From NCBI GenBank assembly GCA_030646715.1, contig JAUSLJ010000033.1:391664-455663 (forward strand): DNA of 64,000 nucleotides. The letters run 5' to 3'. The notes under the pieces are model-generated. The model saw nothing but the letters and a program-made list of their open reading frames with translations, searched no databases and was not told the DNA's origin. Made by a program: the position numbers and the translations under genes. This stretch comes from Agitococcus sp. Lineage in GTDB: Bacteria; Pseudomonadota; Gammaproteobacteria; Pseudomonadales; Moraxellaceae. Below are positions 38,609-47,476 of the stretch, piece after piece. Within the stretch, counting starts at the first letter, position 1. The number at the start of each line of letters is the position of its first letter.

Positions 38609-41106
38609 GTTTCTCGTAACACCACCATCGGTGACACTGACCAAACACGGCGTAAACTGAGTAAACCAATTGTCAGGGTTAATGCGCCACTCGCCAGTGG
38701 AGTTAATAGCCACAGTTGAGGGTGTAGCTGTGGTGTGCTTTCGAGTAATTGTATTGCTAAACCTGCGGCAATAATTTCTGTCATCACCACAGCTAATAAA
38801 CCTGCCAAAATCCCCAACAGTAGTAATTCTAAACCAACACGCTGTTGGAGTTGTCGGCGGCTGGCACCTAATGCACGTAACAGTGCTGCTTCTTGGCGAC
38901 GGGTATCTAAGCTGGCGGCAATACTCGCTAATAACACCAATATCCCCGCTAAAACAATAAATACTAAAATCACTTGTACGCCTTGTGAAACCTGCGCTAA
39001 CAGCTTTTGCACTTCATTGAGCATGGCCGCTAAATCAATAAAAATAACGGTTGGAAAAGTACGAATTAACGCGCTAAGTTGGCCTTTATCGGCCGCAGGA
39101 ACATAAAAGCTGGTTAAATAAGTCGCAGGATAACTCTCTAAAACATGGCGTGGAAAAATTAAGTAAAAGTTGGGTTGAAAACTATCCCAATCGACTTTGC
39201 GGATACTCGTGACTTTGGCGGTGACCGAGCCTTCGGCCATTTGCAGTGTTAATGAGTCGCCTACGTTTAACGATAAACGCTTGGCCAAACCTGATTCTAG
39301 TGACACTTCATGTTGTTGGCCTGTAAACCATTGGCCTTCTAACAGCTCATTTTTGGCAGGCAGCTTCTCTGTCCATGTCAGGTTTAACTCACGGTCGAGT
39401 GCGCGCTCTTGGCTATCGCCTTCACTTGCTTTGGCCTTTGCTTGTGTGGCTATATTATTAATCGCAACTAAACGACCACGAATCACAGGATAAAAATCAG
39501 TCGATTGCCAGTCTCGTTGTGCTAAATAACTTTTTAAGGCATCAACATGGTCAGCAGGGATTGTCACCGCAAATTGGTTCGGAGTTTTTGCGGGTAAATC
39601 ATGTTGCCATTGTGCTAATAACTCACCCCGAATTGTCCCCACTAACAAAATCGCGGTAAAACCTAAAGCTAAGGCGAGCATTTGTGCAACGGTGGCACGA
39701 GGTTCTCGACTTAAGGCAATAAATGCAGCATTGAGAGGTTTGGCTTGCGCGTTGAAGGTGCTGTGACGTAAGCGATTTAATAGGCCATAACACAAGCCCC
39801 CCAAAATAAGGGTTAAAACCAAACCGCCGACCAACACTAAACTGGTGAGCATTAAATTCCCAGTTTCTAATACCAACAAGACAAATAGCGCGAGTAGGGC
39901 GACAGCGGTAATCGTTAACGCGGATAAGGGTGTGGGGCTAAGCTCACGACGCATCACTCGTAAAGGCGAGACTTGATAAAGACGGATAAACGCAGGTAAA
40001 GCAAAACCAATCAATGTCAGTGTTGCCGTCGCTAGACCTGTTAGCAAGGGTTGGCTAAGGGCAAACTCAAGATCGGTGACAGGTAATAACGTCGCTAATA
40101 ACTTAAACAACACCAGTGAGCAGATAAAACCAATCAAGCCTCCCACTAACATCGCAAACAGCCAAATCAAGGCTAATTGACCACTATACAACTGCACTAA
40201 ATAACGGCGACTACTTCCTAAAGAGCGCATTAACGCAATGCTGTCTAAATGGCGTTCGCTAAAACGACGTGCCGCGAGTGCTACAGCAATGCCCGATAGT
40301 AATACCGCAGCAATAGCCGCCAAGCTTAAATAATCGGTGGCGGTTTTTATTGGCTTATTGAGTTGTTTATTGGCGGTTTTAATGTCGAGTAAACGCTCTT
40401 CTGGATGTAGCAGTGGTGTTGCTTGTGTTTGAAAACTTTGCAAATGTGAACGTGTGCCTGCTAACAATAAACGATAGTTAACACGGCTACCGACTTGAAT
40501 AATATGGGTACTAGGCACATCTGCCAAATTCATTAATAAGCTAGGTGAAAATGCCGAAAAACCGCCGCTACGGTCGCTATCTTCGTCAATAATACCTGTA
40601 ATAACGAAATTAGCATCGCCAATGGTTAAGGATTTTCCCATTTGAGTATTCAGTAAATTGAGCAGTCGTTCTTCTACCCATACCGTTCCAGCCGCTGGAA
40701 TAGCGTGAGTGGTAATGGGGCTATTGGTGGTACGAATTTTGAGCTGTCCGCGAAGGGGATAGCCTTTAGTGACGGCTTTGACCGAGCTTAATTGAAAGTT
40801 ATCCCCTTGTTGCGCGACACTCGAAAACTCTAAGGTTTGGGTGTGTTGTAAGTTTTGTTGTTGTGCGAGTTGTAACCATTCAGGGCGAATACCTCTACTG
40901 CTAGTGACGACTAAATCGGCACCGATGAGCCGTGCCGCTTGCTGGCCTAGCGTTTGCTCTAAACTACCACTAAAAAAACGTAAGGTAGTGGTAGCGGCAA
41001 TCGCCAAAATGAGGGCGGCAATCAATAAAGTGAGTTCGCCTGCGCGTAAATCACGCCAAAATAATCGCCATGATAATTTTAAAGGACTGCTTAGAGGGAT
41101 GCTCAT
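38605..41106 (-). CDS. ybbP: ABC transporter permease YbbP (MacB/FtsX type)
   Basis: Large inner-membrane permease of 833 aa with two FtsX-like halves. TM1 is near the start (LTLLIAALILAIAATTTLRF), followed by a periplasmic domain, three TM helices around 270-370, two further TM segments in the middle (about 395-445), a second periplasmic domain and three TM helices at the end. It pairs with the YbbA ATPase, whose gene overlaps by four bases (ATGA). The substrate is not established; in Escherichia the complex lies next to tesA, as here. Confidence 0.93.
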   Translation of the reverse strand: MSIPLSSPLKLSWRLFWRDLRAGELTLLIAALILAIAATTTLRFFSGSLEQTLGQQAARLIGADLVVTSSRGIRPEWLQLAQQQNLQHTQTLEFSSVAQQGDNFQLSSVKAVTKGYPLRGQLKIRTTNSPITTHAIPAAGTVWVEERLLNLLNTQMGKSLTIGDANFVITGIIDEDSDRSGGFSAFSPSLLMNLADVPSTHIIQVGSRVNYRLLLAGTRSHLQSFQTQATPLLHPEERLLDIKTANKQLNKPIKTATDYLSLAAIAAVLLSGIAVALAARRFSERHLDSIALMRSLGSSRRYLVQLYSGQLALIWLFAMLVGGLIGFICSLVLFKLLATLLPVTDLEFALSQPLLTGLATATLTLIGFALPAFIRLYQVSPLRVMRRELSPTPLSALTITAVALLALFVLLVLETGNLMLTSLVLVGGLVLTLILGGLCYGLLNRLRHSTFNAQAKPLNAAFIALSREPRATVAQMLALALGFTAILLVGTIRGELLAQWQHDLPAKTPNQFAVTIPADHVDALKSYLAQRDWQSTDFYPVIRGRLVAINNIATQAKAKASEGDSQERALDRELNLTWTEKLPAKNELLEGQWFTGQQHEVSLESGLAKRLSLNVGDSLTLQMAEGSVTAKVTSIRKVDWDSFQPNFYLIFPRHVLESYPATYLTSFYVPAADKGQLSALIRTFPTVIFIDLAAMLNEVQKLLAQVSQGVQVILVFIVLAGILVLLASIAASLDTRRQEAALLRALGASRRQLQQRVGLELLLLGILAGLLAVVMTEIIAAGLAIQLLESTPQLHPQLWLLTPLASGALTLTIGLLSLRRVWSVSPMVVLRET

Positions 41107-41786
41107 TGGGCTTGCTCAACTACACGCCCTGCATCTAAACGAATACTGTGCTGGCAGCGTTTGGCGAGATTTTCGTCGTGAGTGACCAATACCAGCGTCG
41201 TGCCTTGTTCGCGGTTCATATTAAATAATAAATCAATAATTTGCTGGCCTGTCGTGGCATCTAAATTCCCTGTCGGTTCATCGGCAAATAAAATACGCGG
41301 TTGACTGACAAAAGCACGAGCAAGAGCGACACGCTGCTGTTCACCGCCCGATAATTGTTTAGGGGTATGTTGTAAACGATGACCTAAGCCGACACGCTCT
41401 AAACACGTTTTAGCCCACTCAGGTTGCTCTTTACCTGCTAAAGATAAGGGCAGAAGCACATTCTCTAAAGCAGTTAAATGCGGTAATAACTGGAAGGATT
41501 GAAAGACAAAACCGACATCACGCTGACGAATGGCGGCGCGGGCATCTTCGTCTAAACTGGATAAATCTTGCCCAAATAATTGCACGTTGCCGTCCGAGGG
41601 GACATCTAATCCTGCTAATAAGCCCAGTAATGTTGACTTTCCTGAACCCGAACTACCGATAATAGCTACGCTATCGCCTTCGGGAATAGAAAAACTAATC
41701 TGTTGCAGAATGGTGAGTGCAGACTCACTACTGTCAACTATTTTGCTAAGGTGGTTAACAACAATTGCAGCGTTGATCGAGGGCAT
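41103..41786 (-). CDS. ybbA: ABC transporter ATP-binding protein YbbA
   Basis: Cytoplasmic ATPase of the YbbAP complex, 227 aa. Walker A GSSGSGKST, Q-loop FQSFQLLP, signature LSGGEQQR, Walker B ILFADEPTGNLD and the switch His in LVTHD are all present, typical of LolD/MacB-like ATPases. The ATG at 41786-41784 gives the family length; a longer frame exists only by reading back through tesA. The start codon lies 4 bp from that of divergent tesA, so the two promoters must sit within each other's coding DNA. Confidence 0.93.
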   Translation of the reverse strand: MPSINAAIVVNHLSKIVDSSESALTILQQISFSIPEGDSVAIIGSSGSGKSTLLGLLAGLDVPSDGNVQLFGQDLSSLDEDARAAIRQRDVGFVFQSFQLLPHLTALENVLLPLSLAGKEQPEWAKTCLERVGLGHRLQHTPKQLSGGEQQRVALARAFVSQPRILFADEPTGNLDATTGQQIIDLLFNMNREQGTTLVLVTHDENLAKRCQHSIRLDAGRVVEQAQ

Positions 41787-41790
41787 GATA

Positions 41791-42399
41791 ATGACCAAAT
41801 ATGGTGTGGCTTTAATATTGGGATGGTTATTGATAATACCAAGTGCATGGGCAGCAAAAGTCGTGGTCTTTGGCGATAGCATCAGTGCCGCCTATGGATT
41901 AGACGTGAAACAGGGCTGGGTGGTTAAACTCCAACAAAAACTAGACCAGCATAGCAAAGGCAAACATACGGTAATTAATGCCAGTTTAAGCGGTGAAACC
42001 ACGACTGGTGGTCTTGCGCGTTTGCCAAAAATTCTACAGCAACATCGACCTGATATTATTATTCTGGAACTAGGCGGAAATGACGGTTTGCGCGGTCAAT
42101 CCCCTGTCGCCATGAATAAAAACTTAGTTGCGATGATTCAGCAAAGCAAACAACAAAAAGCCAAAGTATTACTGCTAGGCATGAAAATCCCACCCAATTA
42201 TGGCAAAGCGTATAACCAAGCATTTGAGTCCACGTTCGTCACCGTGGCAAAAAATGAAAAAGTGCCTTTTGTGCCGTTTTTTTTAGAAGGTGTGGCAGGA
42301 AAAGAGGCGTTCATGCAGCCTGATGGCATTCATCCTAATGCTCAAGCACAACAGCAATTAATGGATAATGTTTGGCCAAGTTTGAAAGCCTTGTTGTAA
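41791..42399 (+). CDS. tesA: Periplasmic acyl-CoA thioesterase I / lysophospholipase L1
   Basis: SGNH-family hydrolase of 202 aa, exported by a signal peptide ending SAWA (about residue 20). Family blocks are FGDSISAAYG with the nucleophile Ser, NASLSGETT with the oxyanion Gly, LGGNDGLRG, and DGIHPN with the catalytic Asp and His. It cleaves acyl-CoA, lysophospholipid and simple esters in other bacteria. ATG 41791 is chosen, seven bases after GAGGG, over the in-frame ATG 41785. It is divergent from ybbA with almost no gap. Confidence 0.93.
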   Translation: MTKYGVALILGWLLIIPSAWAAKVVVFGDSISAAYGLDVKQGWVVKLQQKLDQHSKGKHTVINASLSGETTTGGLARLPKILQQHRPDIIILELGGNDGLRGQSPVAMNKNLVAMIQQSKQQKAKVLLLGMKIPPNYGKAYNQAFESTFVTVAKNEKVPFVPFFLEGVAGKEAFMQPDGIHPNAQAQQQLMDNVWPSLKALL

Positions 42400-42488
42400 T
42401 GTGAACTAGCCATTCACAAAAAGAACACGCATCGCTCCCTGAAATTGATATCTTGACGATGTCAAAATATGATTTTGGAGAGAGTAAC

Positions 42489-43274
42489 ATGTCTTTTTCT
42501 GCAATGTTGGCACAAGCAAATGTCATTAATACCGTTGAAATATTACCGAGTTGGTCTCAAGGACGAGCGACGTTTGGTGGTTTAATTGCCGCACTGTTAT
42601 ATCAAAACGCGCTTTCTATTGTCGGTACAGAGCAACCGATACGGTCAATGACGTTTTCCTTTGTGGCACCCGTAGCGGTAGGGGAGGTCAATTTACAGTC
42701 AACAGTGTTGCGTCGAGGTAAATCTGTTATTCAAGCCGAAACTAAAATGTGGCAAAACGGCGAAGTGGTCGCGGTGATGTTAGCCAGTTTTGGTGTCAGT
42801 CGTGACTCGAAGATTGTGATTAAACCTGAGTCTGCGCCTACGTTTAAATCCCCTGATGAAGGCGTGCCATTGCCATATATTCCCAATGTCACGCCAGAGT
42901 TTACCCGTCATTTTGATTTCCGTTGGACGATCGGCACTCTGCCATTTAGTGCCAGTAATAGCGGAACTATGGGTGGCTGGGTGCGTTTTAATGATGAAGC
43001 AAGTACCGTACAAATTAGTCATTTATTGGCGTTAGTCGATTCATGGCCGCCGTCAGTGTTGCAAATGTTTAACACCATTGCACCGATTAGCACGTTGACG
43101 TGGACGATTGAGTTTTTAACCAGCTCCTATACAGACACAATGACCGATTGGTGGCAATACCTAGCGGAAGCGGAAGCATCTGCCAACGGTTATGCCCATA
43201 TTGGTGCCAAGTTGTGGGATAAAAATGGCCAATTAGTGGCAATTAGTCGGCAAACGGTGGCGGTATTTGCCTAA
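42489..43274 (+). CDS. TesB-like acyl-CoA thioesterase (4HBT family)
   Basis: Predicted double-hotdog acyl-CoA thioesterase of 261 aa. The first hotdog has the ATFGGLIAALLYQNAL helix and FVAPVAVGEV; the second contains WVRFNDEASTVQISHLLALVDSWPP. These are features of TesB/Acot8-like enzymes acting on cytoplasmic acyl-CoAs. The ATG follows GGAGAGAG by four bases. The physiological substrate is not evident. It stands alone, with about 510 bp of non-coding DNA after it. Confidence 0.87.
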   Translation: MSFSAMLAQANVINTVEILPSWSQGRATFGGLIAALLYQNALSIVGTEQPIRSMTFSFVAPVAVGEVNLQSTVLRRGKSVIQAETKMWQNGEVVAVMLASFGVSRDSKIVIKPESAPTFKSPDEGVPLPYIPNVTPEFTRHFDFRWTIGTLPFSASNSGTMGGWVRFNDEASTVQISHLLALVDSWPPSVLQMFNTIAPISTLTWTIEFLTSSYTDTMTDWWQYLAEAEASANGYAHIGAKLWDKNGQLVAISRQTVAVFA

Positions 43275-43784
43275 TCCTAATAGTTTTGTTAGTGACAGGG
43301 ATGTCGTTTGATGTCTAAGCTTAATCGCTGATTAACTACCGTTGGTCTAGGTTCGCTTGGCTGAAAATGGTGTTCTCATTAGAATGTCGTCTTCAACAAA
43401 CTCTATGAAACTCCGCATTTTAAATGCTAATTTGTTTGCCTGTTTTTTGTTCTTTTTTTGAGCTTTAAATCCTAAATTCTCTAAAAAGTCCTCTTTTTCT
43501 TGCGTGTTTTCTCTGGTAATTATCTTCTTTCTTGCTGAAAAATAATAAGAATTTATAGGTCAATGGCCTTTTTGACAAAAAATATATTTTGAAACAATTT
43601 GTCTGCGTTTTTCTGAGGTTGTCGCAATTTTGTGTGACGTATTTAGCAGTAATTGACCGTCACAAAAAGTACCTTAGCACCATGACGTAACGCCGCAGAT
43701 TAAGATGTGTACTGATTGGTTTTTGATCGTAGTACAGGTTTTATCAGTGCAGTGTTAGTAGCACTAATTTAAGGGGAGCTTAAA
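43275..43784. other. Long AT-rich intergenic region before START array
   Basis: 510 bp without a recognised gene. The first 285 bp are strongly AT-rich and hold a 70-codon open minus frame (43347-43559) with no standard start codon. The last 220 bp form the leader of the first START gene and include an inverted pair TGTGACG/CGTCACA (43633-43639, 43658-43664), which may be an operator. No clear promoter could be assigned. Confidence 0.5.
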
Positions 43785-44495
43785 ATGAACAAAAAGATTT
43801 CGGCAATTTTTTTTGCGATGGTTGCCTCATTGACTACCGTGCCAATGGCATCTGCTCTCGAAGGCGATTTGAAAGATTTACGCCCAGAAGTCAATAAAAA
43901 AGAATGGCAGTTAGTTAAAAACGACACGACGCGTAGTATTAAAACCTATATTCGCGAAGGTGATGGCAAGCGTATTAACTTTAAAGTGGATGCCATGATT
44001 GAAGGCACTTTAGAGAATGTGGCTCGTGTTCATTTTGATGTCGATAATATCAAGCATTGGTATTGGGAAACCTTAGATTCGCGTTTGCTGAAAAAAGTAT
44101 CCAGTACTGAATACTATTACTATATGCAATACAATGCCCCTGTAACCATGCCCGACCGCGATGCTATTTTGCACGCCGTTATTGAGCCGTATAGTGTTAA
44201 AAAAGGTTATATGCAGTTAAGTATTCGTGCCGTACCTGATTATTTGCCCGCGCAAGCCAATTTAGTGCGTGTGCAAGAACAAGATATGATTGTTAAATTT
44301 ACCCCATTAGGTAAAGAAAAAGTGCATTTAGAAGCCGAAGGATTTGTTGATCCAGGCGGCATTGCACCGACATGGGCAATGAATTTTGTTCAGCGTAATG
44401 CACCTTACTCCACCATGTTGGGTTTGCAACGTCGGGTAAATATGACTGCGACGACAGCGCAAACAGGGCCATCACCTTTTATGTATGCTGAATAG
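43785..44495 (+). CDS. Secreted START-domain protein, paralog 1
   Basis: 236-aa predicted periplasmic lipid-binding protein. The signal peptide ends PMASA (about residue 24). The START-like fold follows, with the family blocks of this array: EWQLVKND, FDVDNIKHWYWE, TEYYYYMQYNAPVTMPDRD, RVQEQDMIVKFTPL and VDPGGIAPTWAMNFVQRNAP. START domains bind a lipid or other hydrophobic ligand in a deep pocket; the ligand here is unknown. A strong AAGGGGAG site precedes the ATG, and a terminator follows. It is first of four tandem copies and intermediate between the 2/5 and 3/4 types. Confidence 0.85.
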   Translation: MNKKISAIFFAMVASLTTVPMASALEGDLKDLRPEVNKKEWQLVKNDTTRSIKTYIREGDGKRINFKVDAMIEGTLENVARVHFDVDNIKHWYWETLDSRLLKKVSSTEYYYYMQYNAPVTMPDRDAILHAVIEPYSVKKGYMQLSIRAVPDYLPAQANLVRVQEQDMIVKFTPLGKEKVHLEAEGFVDPGGIAPTWAMNFVQRNAPYSTMLGLQRRVNMTATTAQTGPSPFMYAE

Positions 44496-44518
44496 TATAA
44501 CTGTGTTAGATTAAACAA

Positions 44519-44550
44519 GGGCTTACCTCTTTTAAGGGTAGGCCTTTTTT
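44519..44550 (+). terminator. Intrinsic terminator after START paralog 1
   Basis: GGGCTTACC (44519-44527) pairs with GGGTAGGCC (44536-44544), allowing one wobble and flush ends, followed by six T. Confidence 0.7.
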
Positions 44551-44664
44551 CTGTGCTAATTTTAGAATAAAAACTCTGATTTTGTTGTTTTGATGGCAAA
44601 ACTATTTTATCGTAAGCCCATGTTACAGGCATAGTTGTTCTTGGTGCGTACTCTGCGTTAAGCG

Positions 44665-44693
44665 TTGTCACCTGCTAAGATAAGCCTTATTAG
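44665..44693 (+). promoter_or_regulatory. Sigma70-like promoter candidate for START paralog 2
   Basis: TTGTCA (44665-44670), 17-bp spacer, TATTAG (44688-44693), 46 bp before the assigned start. Nine of twelve consensus positions match. Confidence 0.35.
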
Positions 44694-44739
44694 CGTGACA
44701 TCAACAATAAAAAATCAAAATAAAAACGGGAAAGTCCTC

Positions 44740-45462
44740 ATGTTAAAAAAACTATCGGCCATACTTTTGTCGGTATTCGTGCTTGGTGCAGTACCCTTAG
44801 TTGCTCAAGCAGATTTGGATGATGATTTAGATGATTTACGGGGCACCAACCCTTTCAAAGACTGGCGACTGATTAAAAATGACACTCGACGCAGTATTAA
44901 AGCCTATGACAAACGCTCTGATGAAACTACGGGTGTGCGCTCATTCAAATTAGACGTAGTGGTTGATGGTTCTTTAGAAACGGTTTCCCGTGTTTATTTT
45001 GATGTCGATAATTACACGCGCTGGTTTTGGACTGTGAGAGAGTCAAAAATTCTCAAAAAGGTATCGGATACGGAATTTTACTATTATTTACAGCATGATG
45101 CGCCTGTTACCCTCCCAGATCGTGATGTCATCATTCATGCCATTATTGAGCCTTATACCGAGCTAAAAGGTTATGCCGCTTTTAAATTAAAAGCGGTTCC
45201 TAATTTCATCCCTCCCAAGCCACCTTTAGTGCGGATGTTGGCTGAAGATATGTTGATTCGTTGGACGCCGATAGGTGTCGATAAAACACGTCTTGAGGTT
45301 GAAGGCTTTATTCATCCTGGTGGTGACGTTCCTGCATGGGCGATTAATGCCGTACAGCGGCAGGCTCCTTATTACACAATGTTAGGGTTGCAGCGGATGG
45401 TGCAAATGACGCAATACAAATCGCCAACAACGCCGATGCCGTTTACCATCCGTAAGGAATAA
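44740..45462 (+). CDS. Secreted START-domain protein, paralog 2
   Basis: 240-aa paralog. The signal peptide ends VAQA (about residue 24) and is followed by the acidic DLDDDLDDLRG typical of the array. Blocks seen: DWRLIKNDTRRSIKAY, YFDVDNYTRWFW, TEFYYYLQHDAPVTLPDRDV, PPLVRMLAEDMLIRWTP, HPGGDVPAWAINAVQRQAP. It is closest to paralog 5 at 50869 (shared KPPLVRM and NAVQRQAPYYT). ATG 44740 gives a normal signal peptide; the longer frame has none. An 11-bp palindrome follows. Confidence 0.85.
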   Translation: MLKKLSAILLSVFVLGAVPLVAQADLDDDLDDLRGTNPFKDWRLIKNDTRRSIKAYDKRSDETTGVRSFKLDVVVDGSLETVSRVYFDVDNYTRWFWTVRESKILKKVSDTEFYYYLQHDAPVTLPDRDVIIHAIIEPYTELKGYAAFKLKAVPNFIPPKPPLVRMLAEDMLIRWTPIGVDKTRLEVEGFIHPGGDVPAWAINAVQRQAPYYTMLGLQRMVQMTQYKSPTTPMPFTIRKE

Positions 45463-45481
45463 CGCGCTTAGTTAAAAATAA

Positions 45482-45507
45482 TAAGCGTTAATGATAATTA
45501 ACGCTTA
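45482..45507. terminator. Stem-loop after START paralog 2
   Basis: TAAGCGTTAAT (45482-45492) and ATTAACGCTTA (45497-45507) form a perfect 11-bp stem with loop GATA. There is only a short T-rich stretch downstream, so it is a probable but weak terminator. Confidence 0.5.
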
Positions 45508-45629
45508 AATCACGTTTTGTACTTGAGCAAAAGAAATAATTGGCTTAATGTCGGACGGGCAAGATATTCAAGAACAGGACTTAGACATTGCATCGCGATA
45601 GCAGAGTCCGTCCTGAGATGTGTCGTGGC

Positions 45630-45658
45630 TTGACATCATGCAAATGTTTAACTATAAA
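45630..45658 (+). promoter_or_regulatory. Strong sigma70 promoter for START paralog 3
   Basis: A perfect TTGACA (45630-45635), exactly 17 bp, then TATAAA (45653-45658; one mismatch to TATAAT). The start codon is 57 bp downstream. It implies that paralog 3 is transcribed on its own. Confidence 0.7.
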
Positions 45659-45714
45659 AATGTAATAAAAACAACGTGTACTCCTTAAGAAGGCACAATA
45701 AAAAAGGGGCAATT

Positions 45715-46431
45715 ATGCTAAAAAAAATCTCAATTATGGCGTTTGCAGCAATGACTGCCATGTCTCCGATTGCCAGTTATGCAGCCAGTGGTGATGACGT
45801 TGACGATTTACGTGCGGATAGCAAACGTAAAAATGAATGGATTCAAGTCAAAAGAGATAAACTGAAAAACATTACAACGTGGGCAAAACAGGAAGAAGGT
45901 AAAACAATTCGTTCCTTCAAAGTGGATATGGTTGTTGATGCAGATTTAGAGACGGTTGCACGCGTTCACTTTGATGTTGAAAATATCAAACGGTGGTTTT
46001 GGGAAACAAAAGAGTCGCGTTTGCTAAAGAAAGTGTCCAATAAAGAGTTTTATTATTATCAGGTTTTTAATGCGCCGTTAACCATTCCTGATCGTGACTC
46101 TATTATTCATTTGGTCGTTGAGCCATTTACCGCTAAAAAAGGTTTTATGGCGATGAAGCTTAGCGCGTCACCTGAGTTTATGCCAATTCAGCCGGGTAGA
46201 ACACGCGTTCAAGCTCAAGAGTATTACGTAAAGTTCACGCCCATCGACAAAAAAACAACACGTTTAGAAGCCGAAGGTTATATTGATCCGGGTGGGGTGA
46301 TTCCATCTTGGGCGATCAACTTTGTGCAACGAAGTGCGCCCTATACCACTATGTTGGGCTTAGCTCGCATGGTGCAGCTTCCTTATTATCGTGAGGCAAC
46401 AGGCGAGACTGATTTTACGGTGATGGAATAA
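45715..46431 (+). CDS. Secreted START-domain protein, paralog 3
   Basis: 238-aa paralog with a signal peptide ending ASYA and mature start ASGDDVDDLRAD. It shares long blocks with paralog 4: KNEWIQVKRDKLKNITTWAK, SRLLKKVSNKEFYYYQVFNA, EGYIDPGGVIPSWAINFVQR. The pair is the most recent duplication of the array. AAGGGG precedes ATG 45715, a strong promoter lies upstream and a UUCG-capped terminator downstream. Confidence 0.86.
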   Translation: MLKKISIMAFAAMTAMSPIASYAASGDDVDDLRADSKRKNEWIQVKRDKLKNITTWAKQEEGKTIRSFKVDMVVDADLETVARVHFDVENIKRWFWETKESRLLKKVSNKEFYYYQVFNAPLTIPDRDSIIHLVVEPFTAKKGFMAMKLSASPEFMPIQPGRTRVQAQEYYVKFTPIDKKTTRLEAEGYIDPGGVIPSWAINFVQRSAPYTTMLGLARMVQLPYYREATGETDFTVME

Positions 46432-46441
46432 ATAGCCTGTC

Positions 46442-46470
46442 AAAAAGACCTCTTCGGAGGTCTTTTTTTT
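46442..46470 (+). terminator. UUCG-loop terminator after START paralog 3
   Basis: AAAAAGACCTC (46442-46452), tetraloop TTCG, GAGGTCTTTTT, then more T. The stem and loop match the terminator after paralog 4 almost base for base. Confidence 0.9.
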
Positions 46471-46615
46471 GCCTGCGAAATAATATAGTGGGCAATGGCC
46501 GCCAAATGACGGCAATATTGACCGTACTGCCCGACTATTTAAATATTTGGCCAATGTCGCCCGCATCATTTGCTTTTAATTTCCTGCAAAAATTTACACA
46601 AAATTGGGAAGTTTT

Positions 46616-47332
46616 ATGCTTAAGAAAATATTAGTAATGACCGTTACCGTAATTACCGCCTCATTTACCATGAGTAGTTATGCAATTGGCGGTAATGATG
46701 TTGATGACTTGCGGGCAGATAGCCAGCGCAAGAATGAGTGGATTCTTGTCAAGAAAGATCGATTAAAAAATATTACTACATGGGCAAAGCAAGAGGACGG
46801 TAAAGCGATTCGTTCATTCAAAGTTGAAATGCTGGTGAATGCCAACTTAGAAACATTGGCGCGTCTGCAAGTTGATATCGACAATATCAAACGCTGGTAC
46901 TGGGAAACGAAAGAGTCACGGATGCTAAAAAAAATTTCTAATAAAGAGTTCTATTATTATCAAGTATTTAACTCTCCGTTAACGTTACCTGATCGGGACT
47001 CAGTTATTCATGTGGTGATAGAGCCGTATACTGCTAAGCGTGGCTATTTGGCGGTAAAAATGAATGCTGCACCTGATTTTATGCCTGCACAACCGGGTAG
47101 AGTACGAGTATTGGCGCAAGATATGATTGTCAAGTTTACTCCGATTAATAAAGATACCACTCGTTTAGAAACAGAAGGTTATATTGATCCGGGTGGAGTA
47201 GTACCAGCGTGGGCGATTAATTTTGTCCAACGCAGTGCACCGTATGTCACCATGGTTGGTTTGGCGCGGATGGTGCAGTTGCCGATTTATCGTGAAGGAA
47301 CAACACCAACCGAGTTTACCTATATGGAGTGA
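46616..47332 (+). CDS. Secreted START-domain protein, paralog 4
   Basis: 238-aa paralog, signal peptide ending SSYA, mature start IGGNDVDDLRAD. Blocks parallel paralog 3: KNEWILVKKDRLKNITTWAK, NKEFYYYQVFNSPLTLPDRD, YIDPGGVVPAWAINFVQRSA. Cytosolic retention is unlikely given the signal peptide. ATG 46616 follows GGGAAG; the in-frame start at 46604 adds four residues. Its terminator is a copy of the one after paralog 3. Confidence 0.86.
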   Translation: MLKKILVMTVTVITASFTMSSYAIGGNDVDDLRADSQRKNEWILVKKDRLKNITTWAKQEDGKAIRSFKVEMLVNANLETLARLQVDIDNIKRWYWETKESRMLKKISNKEFYYYQVFNSPLTLPDRDSVIHVVIEPYTAKRGYLAVKMNAAPDFMPAQPGRVRVLAQDMIVKFTPINKDTTRLETEGYIDPGGVVPAWAINFVQRSAPYVTMVGLARMVQLPIYREGTTPTEFTYME

Positions 47333-47342
47333 GCCGTTGGCT

Positions 47343-47372
47343 AAAAAAGACCTCTTCGGAGGTCTTTTTTTT
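47343..47372 (+). terminator. UUCG-loop terminator after START paralog 4
   Basis: AAAAAAGACCTC (47343-47354), TTCG, GAGGTCTTTTTT with further T. Same core as the terminator at 46442. Confidence 0.9.
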
Positions 47373-47476
47373 GTTGAAAAATCATGACCTGAGTGGCTAA
47401 AGCTTGCTGATTGTAGTTAAAGCTAGTACAAGATACGGATAAATTCACAACACAATGATGTGGCTTAGGAGATGAT

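Noticed and set aside
43633..43664. CRP-like site TGTGA..TCACA before the START array
   Set aside because: The half-sites are about 20 bp apart rather than six, so it does not fit CRP/FNR; it is kept only as an unspecific inverted repeat.
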